NCBI GenBank assembly: GCA_017881545.1 | Contig: JADGQU010000050.1 | Coordinates: 1 to 11,167, forward strand | Direction of reading: 5' to 3' | Source: Gemmatimonadaceae bacterium | GTDB lineage: Bacteria; Gemmatimonadota; Gemmatimonadetes; Gemmatimonadales; Gemmatimonadaceae | DNA: 11,167 nucleotides | Part shown: positions 6,196 to 11,167 of the stretch, one piece after another | How positions within the stretch are numbered: position 1 is the first letter of the stretch | How the letters are laid out: the number at the start of each line of letters is the position of its first letter | Program-made: the position numbers and the translations under genes | Notes under the pieces: generated by a model | The model's database searches: none | Told to the model about the DNA's origin: nothing | Seen by the model: the letters and a program-made list of their open reading frames with translations, nothing else

Positions 6196-8310
6196 ATGCC
6201 AGCAGTCGGTACCAGCGTCGCGCGCAAGGACGGAATCGGGAAGGCCACCGGCAGCGCGCTCTACGCGGACGACATCACTTTCCCCGGCATGATCCACGGC
6301 CGCACCATTCGGTCGACCATTCCGCGCGGCCGCGTGAAGTCGATCCGATTCGATTTCGACACCGATGGTTTTACCATCGTCGACTGGCATGACATTGTCG
6401 GACGCAACTCCGTCGATCTGATCGAGAAGGACCAGCCATTTCTCGTCGAGAGCGAAGTGCGGCACATGGCGGAGCCCATTCTGCTCCTCGCGCACGAGGA
6501 TCGGGAGCGCTTGAACGCCGCTCATGTCGAGATCGAGTACGAGGAGGAGACTCCTCTCTTCGATCCTGAGCAATCGACGGTGGTGTTCAAGAAGATCGAC
6601 ATAATGAAGGGGAATCCGGCCGGCGCGCTCGCCTCGGCGGACCTCGTGGTCGAAGGAACGTACCGCACCGGACACCAGGAGCACGTTTACATAGAGCCGA
6701 ATGGCGTCATCGCCGTGCCGGAGGATGTGGACGGAAAGAAGGGTGTCGCAATTTTCGGCTCGGTGCAGTGCCCGTTCTACGTCATCAAGGCGCTGAGGTG
6801 TCTGTTCGGCGCGCATCCTCCCATTCGGGTGATCCAGACCGAAACGGGCGGGGGCTTCGGCGGCAAGGAAGAGTATCCGTCTATGATTGCGGGACACGCT
6901 GCAATGCTCGCGCTCAAATCAGGCCGGCCGGTCAAGATCATCTACGATCGAGCGGAGGACATGATTGCCACCACGAAGCGTCACCCTGCGATCGTGCGGC
7001 ATCGCACCGGCGTAACGCGCGACGGCCACATCGTGGCGATGGATATCGATGTTCTCATGGACGGAGGTGCTTATGTCACTCTGAGTCCCGTCGTGCTCTC
7101 GCGCGGATGTATCCACGCCGCGGGCCCTTACCGTTGCGACAACGTCAACATCCGCGGGCGCACTGTGTTCACCAACACTCCACCCAACGGCGCATTCCGC
7201 GGCTTCGGTGCACCGCAAACCGAGTTTGCCGTCGAGGTGCAGATGGAGCGCATAGCCGAGGCACTCGGCATTGACTCGGTCGAAGTGCGCAGGATCAATG
7301 CGCTGCGTCCCGGCGACACCACCGCCACCGGGCAGAAACTTCGGGAAGATACGAGCGCGCTCATGGTCCTCGATGAGGCGGTTCGGCGCACGGACTTTCT
7401 GCGCAAGCGTGAGGGGTACAGGGGGACGAACCGCGCGCTGGGTCTGTCGTTGTTCTATCACGGAGCCGGCTTCACCGGCAGTGGTGAGCTCAGTCTAAAA
7501 TCGAAGGCGAGACTCGACCTGACGCCCACCGGCGTGCGGATCGCGACGGGCAGCACGGAAATTGGCCAGGGCACTCGCACCACTCACGCGCAGATCGTGT
7601 CGGACTCGCTCGGCATCCCGTACGAGGATGTGGAAGTTGCACAGCCGGATACGGCGCGCGTCGCCGATAGCGGGCCTACGGTTGCGTCGCGCACGTGCAT
7701 GGTCGTGGGGAAGATCCTCGAGGAATGCGCGCACGAGATGAAGGAGCGACTGAATGGGTTGTCGCCGGCGGAATACCACACGCGGCATGGCGCGTTCTCG
7801 GTGGAGCGGATGTACGCGCCTCCTGACTGGATCAAATGGGACGACGCGACATATCGCGGCGACGCTTACGCCACTTATGGGTGGGGATGCGATGTCGCCG
7901 AGATCGAGGTCGATCCAGACACGTTCGAAGTGCGGCCGTTGAAGTTGACGGCGGTGCAGGAGTTCGGGCGGCCCATCCATCCGGCGCTGGCACAGGGACA
8001 AATCGAAGGCGGCACCGCACAGGGCCTCGGCTACGCGCTGCTCGAGCGCGTGGTGATGCGCAACGGCGCGATGGCCAACGCGCAGCTCACCAACTATACG
8101 ATTCCGACGACGCTCGACATGCCGGAGCTCGATGTGGTGATGCTGGAGAATCCCTATCCCGGCGGTCCGTTTGGCGCGAAGGGACTGGGCGAGCTTCCCA
8201 TGGACGGTCCGGCGCCCGCGGTGGTCAACGCACTTCGCTGGCTTGGATTTGATGTCCGCGAAATCCCCGCCACGCCCGAGCTCATAGCCGGCTGCACAGC
8301 AACGGCATGA
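6196..8310 (+). CDS. xdhA: Xanthine dehydrogenase family, molybdopterin-binding subunit
   Basis: Catalytic subunit of a cytoplasmic Mo hydroxylase, probably xanthine dehydrogenase (hypoxanthine/xanthine to urate). It is 704 aa, slightly short of the usual 750-780. Residues about 12-115 form the a/b hammerhead domain; the rest is the Mo-cofactor domain. Visible motifs: Gln191 in SVQCPF, GGGFGGKEE (218-226), AFRGFG (333-338), GSTEIGQG (452-459) and GAKGLGE with the presumed catalytic Glu666. By an ungapped alignment to bovine XDH from memory, Glu225 and Arg303 match the purine-orienting Glu802 and Arg880, which favours xanthine over aldehydes. The ATG at 6196 has only a weak ribosome binding site. 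The stop overlaps the Fe-S subunit start (ATGA). The symbol follows E. coli usage. Other purine or aromatic N-heterocycle substrates remain possible. Confidence 0.9.
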   Translation: MPAVGTSVARKDGIGKATGSALYADDITFPGMIHGRTIRSTIPRGRVKSIRFDFDTDGFTIVDWHDIVGRNSVDLIEKDQPFLVESEVRHMAEPILLLAHEDRERLNAAHVEIEYEEETPLFDPEQSTVVFKKIDIMKGNPAGALASADLVVEGTYRTGHQEHVYIEPNGVIAVPEDVDGKKGVAIFGSVQCPFYVIKALRCLFGAHPPIRVIQTETGGGFGGKEEYPSMIAGHAAMLALKSGRPVKIIYDRAEDMIATTKRHPAIVRHRTGVTRDGHIVAMDIDVLMDGGAYVTLSPVVLSRGCIHAAGPYRCDNVNIRGRTVFTNTPPNGAFRGFGAPQTEFAVEVQMERIAEALGIDSVEVRRINALRPGDTTATGQKLREDTSALMVLDEAVRRTDFLRKREGYRGTNRALGLSLFYHGAGFTGSGELSLKSKARLDLTPTGVRIATGSTEIGQGTRTTHAQIVSDSLGIPYEDVEVAQPDTARVADSGPTVASRTCMVVGKILEECAHEMKERLNGLSPAEYHTRHGAFSVERMYAPPDWIKWDDATYRGDAYATYGWGCDVAEIEVDPDTFEVRPLKLTAVQEFGRPIHPALAQGQIEGGTAQGLGYALLERVVMRNGAMANAQLTNYTIPTTLDMPELDVVMLENPYPGGPFGAKGLGELPMDGPAPAVVNALRWLGFDVREIPATPELIAGCTATA

Positions 8311-8771
8311 AGTTCGTTCTGAACGGCGCAAGCACCGATGTCATGGCGCACCCCATGTCGAGGCTGCTCGACGTGCTGCGCGAGGAATGTGGACTCACCG
8401 GCACGAAGGAAGGGTGTGGCGAGGGTGAGTGCGGCGCCTGCACGGTTCTCGTCAACGGAGAGCCCGTCTGCTCCTGCCTGATCCCCGTGGCGCAGGTCGA
8501 AAGCGCGGACGTGGTGACGATCGAGGGATTGGGCGATGATCATCCCCTCCAGCACCTCTTCATGAATGAAATAGGAGCGCAGTGCGGCATCTGCACGCCA
8601 GGCATGATCATGGCCGCGATCGCGCTCGGTCCATCGCCAACGCTCGACGATGTGAAGATCGCGCTGGCGGGAAATCTCTGCCGCTGCACCGGCTACTCGG
8701 CGATCTACCGCGCAGTGCTGAAATGGCGCGAAATGTCGGACGTCAATGTGTCCGCGAGCGCGACGCGGTGA
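8307..8771 (+). CDS. xdhC: Xanthine dehydrogenase family, 2x[2Fe-2S] subunit
   Basis: Small electron-transfer subunit of 154 aa, the normal size. The N-terminal plant-ferredoxin-like domain carries the first cluster on Cys37, Cys42, Cys45 and Cys57 (GCGEGECGAC...SC). The C-terminal helical domain carries the second on Cys93, Cys96, Cys125 and Cys127 (CGICTPG...NLCRCTGY). All eight ligands are present; Cys55 is an extra. The clusters pass electrons from the Mo centre to FAD. The ATG overlaps the large-subunit stop by 4 bp, and the stop overlaps the FAD-subunit GTG by 4 bp, consistent with fixed stoichiometry by coupling. The symbol follows E. coli naming; in other organisms xdhC names the Mo-cofactor insertion chaperone, which is not seen in this window. 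Confidence 0.93.
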   Translation: MKFVLNGASTDVMAHPMSRLLDVLREECGLTGTKEGCGEGECGACTVLVNGEPVCSCLIPVAQVESADVVTIEGLGDDHPLQHLFMNEIGAQCGICTPGMIMAAIALGPSPTLDDVKIALAGNLCRCTGYSAIYRAVLKWREMSDVNVSASATR

Positions 8772-9586
8772 GAACGGCGATCTCGGGGCTAGAGGTGCGC
8801 CGCGCCGCTTCGCTCGGCGAGGCGCTCTCCATACTGCGCGATGATCAGCGGACGCCGATAGCTGGAGCTACCGATCTGTACGTCGCACTCAATTTCGGAA
8901 CGCTCGAGCCGCGACGGTTCCTCGACATCTGGGCAGTGAACGAGCTGCGCGACATCTCGATGAATGGCAAGACGCTCGTACTCGGAGCGCTGGCGACATA
9001 CACATCGCTGATTCGCTCACCTTTGGTAGAGCGGCATCTGCCGATGCTCGTCGAAGCTTCGCGACAGGTTGGTGGGCCTCAGATACAAAACCGTGGAACT
9101 CTTGGCGGAAATGTCGCGAACGCATCGCCGGCCGGAGATTCGCTGCCGGTTCTCGCAGCCGTCGACGCCGTGGTTGTGCTTCGAAGCGCAGACACCGAGC
9201 GTCGCATTCCGCTCACGAAGTTCTACACTGGCTACCGCGCGACGGTGATGCGCCCAAACGAGCTGATCGTCGCGATAGAGATCCCACCTGTCGAAGGCAG
9301 GCAATGGTTTCGGAAAGTGGGCACGCGGGCAGCGCAGGCGATCTCAAAGATCGTGGTCGCGGGCGTGAGAGCCGCCGTACCGCGCATCGCATTCGGTAGT
9401 GTCGCGCCTACAGTGGTGCGAGTCCCGGAGACCGAGCGCTCACTGGCGTCGGGCGCTACGATCGACGAAGCTGCGCGGGTTCTCTCGCGAGAGATCGTCC
9501 CGATCGACGATATAAGATCGACGGCGGAGTATCGGATGCGCGTGGCGACGAATCTGCTGCGCCGTTTCTGGATCGAGACGGGGTGA
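8768..9586 (+). CDS. xdhB: Xanthine dehydrogenase family, FAD-binding subunit
   Basis: FAD subunit of the molybdenum hydroxylase, which passes electrons to NAD+ or another acceptor. From the GTG at 8768 it is 272 aa, near the family norm. The first FAD-binding motif is PIAGATDLYV (30-39, the family AGGTDL); the second is QNRGTLGGNVANASPAGD (107-124). The remaining residues form the CO-dehydrogenase flavoprotein C-terminal domain. The frame is open further upstream to 8582, but that extension lies inside the Fe-S subunit gene and is His/Arg-rich, so the GTG within the GTGA overlap is preferred. The stop overlaps the allantoinase GTG, again as GTGA. No Cys-rich [4Fe-4S] insertion, as found in 4-hydroxybenzoyl-CoA reductase, is present. 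Confidence 0.92.
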   Translation: MRTAISGLEVRRAASLGEALSILRDDQRTPIAGATDLYVALNFGTLEPRRFLDIWAVNELRDISMNGKTLVLGALATYTSLIRSPLVERHLPMLVEASRQVGGPQIQNRGTLGGNVANASPAGDSLPVLAAVDAVVVLRSADTERRIPLTKFYTGYRATVMRPNELIVAIEIPPVEGRQWFRKVGTRAAQAISKIVVAGVRAAVPRIAFGSVAPTVVRVPETERSLASGATIDEAARVLSREIVPIDDIRSTAEYRMRVATNLLRRFWIETG

Positions 9587-10872
9587 CGGACCTCGTCATC
9601 CGCGGGCGGGGCGTCGTGACGCCGGACGGTGTGCGCTCCGCCTCGGTGCACGTCGCGGCAGGCCGAATCGTCAAACTCGGCGTCTGGGATGACGCGCCGG
9701 AAGGCATCCCGGTGGTCGACGCCGGCGAAAGCCTCGTGATGCCGGGGCTCGTCGACACCCACGTGCACATGAACGAGCCGGGACGCACTGACTGGGAAGG
9801 ATTCGAAACCGGGACGCGCGCGGCTGCCGCCGGTGGAGTGACGACAATACTCGACATGCCGCTCAACTCCATTCCGGCGACGACTACGGTCGACGCGCTG
9901 GAGATCAAGCGCAAAGCGGCCCGCGAAAAATCCGTTGTGAACGTCGAGTTCATCGGCGGGGTTGTCCCGGGGAACGCGGGTGATCTCGAGGGACTCCGTG
10001 ACGCGGGGGTTCGCGCGTTCAAGTGCTTTCTTTCCCCCTCGGGGGTGGACGAATTCCCAGCCGTCACCGAACACGACCTGCGCGAAGCGTTTCCCGTGCT
10101 GGCGCGACTTGGGCTTCCGTTGATGGTGCACGCCGAAGATCCGGCGCGCCTGCTTCCAGGTCGCGGCAGCTCCCGAAAATACACTGATTACCTCGCGACG
10201 CGGCCAGTCGTGGCGGAGCACGAGGCGATCACGCTGTTGGTCCGGCTGATGGAGTGGTGTCCGACGCCCGTTCACATCGTTCACCTGTCGTCGGCGAGCT
10301 CGCTCGACATCGTGCGCATCGCCCGCGCGAAGGGACTGCCCCTAACCGTCGAGACCTGTCCGCACTATCTCACCTTCGCCGCGGAAGAGATTCCCAATGG
10401 CGCAACTGAGTACAAGTGTGCTCCGCCCATCCGTGACAAGACGGAGCGCGACGCCATGTGGCAGGCGCTCATCGCGGGCGACATCGACCTCGTTGCGTCG
10501 GATCATTCGCCATGTCCACCGGCAATGAAGGCGACAAAAGGCGATTTCTTTTCCGCGTGGGGCGGAATTGCATCGCTTCAGCTCTCGCTGCCCGCCGTAT
10601 GGACAGGGGCCCGTGCCCGCGGGTTGAAACCGAACCGGATTGCACAGTGGATGAGCGCGGCAACCGCGCGGCTCGCGGGATTGCAAAGCCAAAAGGGAGC
10701 GCTCGCCGCCGGATACGACGCCGATATCGTCCTGTGGGATCCGGAGCAGCGCTTTGTCGTCGACCCCGCAACGCTGTTGCACCGGCACAAGCTGACGCCG
10801 TACGCGGGGCGCGAGCTGTTCGGCAAGGTGTCGGCGACGTACGTCGGTGGACGACGTATCTTTGGCGGATGA
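9583..10872 (+). CDS. allB: Allantoinase
   Basis: Zinc-dependent cyclic amidohydrolase that opens allantoin to allantoate in the cytoplasm. It is 429 aa, slightly shorter than the usual 450. Metal-site residues are visible: DTHVHMNEPGRTDWEGFETG with His60 and His62, the carboxylated Lys147 in FKCFLSPSG, His183 (MVHAED), His234 (HIVHLSS) and Asp307 (ASDHSPC). HVHMNEPGRTDWEGF, DMPLNS and EYKCAPPIRD are features of AllB rather than of dihydroorotase or dihydropyrimidinase. The GTG start overlaps the FAD-subunit stop as GTGA. The stop overlaps the allantoicase ATG as ATGA. Placement after xanthine dehydrogenase and before allantoicase confirms a ureide role. Confidence 0.95.
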   Translation: MTDLVIRGRGVVTPDGVRSASVHVAAGRIVKLGVWDDAPEGIPVVDAGESLVMPGLVDTHVHMNEPGRTDWEGFETGTRAAAAGGVTTILDMPLNSIPATTTVDALEIKRKAAREKSVVNVEFIGGVVPGNAGDLEGLRDAGVRAFKCFLSPSGVDEFPAVTEHDLREAFPVLARLGLPLMVHAEDPARLLPGRGSSRKYTDYLATRPVVAEHEAITLLVRLMEWCPTPVHIVHLSSASSLDIVRIARAKGLPLTVETCPHYLTFAAEEIPNGATEYKCAPPIRDKTERDAMWQALIAGDIDLVASDHSPCPPAMKATKGDFFSAWGGIASLQLSLPAVWTGARARGLKPNRIAQWMSAATARLAGLQSQKGALAAGYDADIVLWDPEQRFVVDPATLLHRHKLTPYAGRELFGKVSATYVGGRRIFGG

Positions 10873-11167
10873 CCGTCGCTTCGAAAAAGCGCGCAAAATC
10901 CCCACCTTACACTGATCTTCCGGATCTGGCCGCCGAGCGGTTGGGAGGTGCAGTGATCGCGGCGAACGACGACTTTTTCGCGCCCAAGGAGAACCTGGTC
11001 AAGGCCGCTCGGCCCGAGTGGCGCGAGGGTGAGTACACGGACCGCGGCAAGTGGATGGACGGGTGGGAGACGCGCCGCCGCCGCACGCCCGGCCACGACT
11101 GGGCGATCGTTCGCCTTGGCCTTCCGGGAATACTTCTCGGTGTGGTCATCGACACCAGTTTCTTCAC
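10869..11167 (+). CDS. alc: Allantoicase, N-terminal part (cut by window edge)
   Basis: The ATG at 10869 overlaps the allB stop (ATGA), and the frame stays open to the window end, giving the first 99 residues. They include YTDLPDLAAERLGGAVIAAN, DDFFAPKENLVK and GKWMDGWETRRRRTPGHDW, followed by IVRLGLPG and VIDTSFF. These are highly characteristic of the first repeat of allantoicase, which hydrolyses allantoate to S-ureidoglycolate and urea. The full protein is normally about 330-350 aa, so roughly two thirds lies beyond the window. Choosing allantoicase over allantoate amidohydrolase means the pathway should release urea rather than ammonia at this step. Confidence 0.93.
   Translation, partial: MTVASKKRAKSPPYTDLPDLAAERLGGAVIAANDDFFAPKENLVKAARPEWREGEYTDRGKWMDGWETRRRRTPGHDWAIVRLGLPGILLGVVIDTSFF

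Noticed and set aside
8582..8767. N-terminal extension of the FAD subunit
   Set aside because: It overlaps the Fe-S subunit gene and translates to a His/Arg-rich shadow; the GTG at 8768 forms the same 4-bp overlap seen at the other junctions.
9232..10284. 350-aa minus-strand reading frame opposite the FAD subunit and allantoinase genes
   Set aside because: Arg/His-rich composition and position opposite two firmly identified genes; a typical mirror frame in GC-rich DNA.

Overview
The window is GC-rich bacterial chromosome (roughly 60-65% G+C by eye), densely packed and using many GTG/TTG starts and 4-bp stop/start overlaps. From protein style (small Gly-rich membrane protein, Gly-zipper lipoproteins, a 71-aa orphan, ureide operon), my best guess is Gemmatimonadota or a related soil phylum. 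This is an impression from memory, not a computed placement. There are no rRNAs, tRNAs, CRISPR arrays, transposases, phage or plasmid genes. Most of the window looks like ordinary chromosome.

Layout. (1) 49-2222 (+): sufC and sufD, the ATPase and scaffold partner of the SUF Fe-S cluster assembly machine, overlapping by 4 bp (TTGA). (2) 2223-2483: an intergenic repeat island between convergent genes, with nested inverted repeats and a 12-13 bp direct-repeat array. (3) 2484-2996 (-): a tail-anchored FHA-domain protein, divergent from a 71-aa orphan with a strong ribosome binding site (3170-3385, +). (4) 3391-3948 (-): a putative exported NTF2/SnoaL-like protein with a Met/Asn/Pro-rich repeat tail. 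(5) 4194-5839 (+): two tandem, partly related lipoproteins with C-terminal glycine-zipper segments, each followed by an intrinsic terminator. (6) 5922-6083 (-): a 53-aa Gly-rich membrane protein, divergent from the next operon. (7) 6196 to the right edge (+): a five-gene purine/ureide catabolic operon.

The operon encodes a three-subunit molybdenum hydroxylase of the xanthine dehydrogenase family (Mo-cofactor, 2x[2Fe-2S] and FAD subunits), then allantoinase, then allantoicase (cut by the window edge). All four junctions are 4-bp overlaps (ATGA, GTGA, GTGA, ATGA), so the genes are very probably co-transcribed and translationally coupled. The expected route is hypoxanthine/xanthine to urate (XDH), then, by enzymes not in this window, to allantoin, then allantoate (AllB), then ureidoglycolate plus urea (allantoicase).

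I found no convincing new defence, mobile or biosynthetic system. The parts least explained by known families are the repeat island, the 53-aa and 71-aa proteins, and the paired Gly-zipper lipoproteins.
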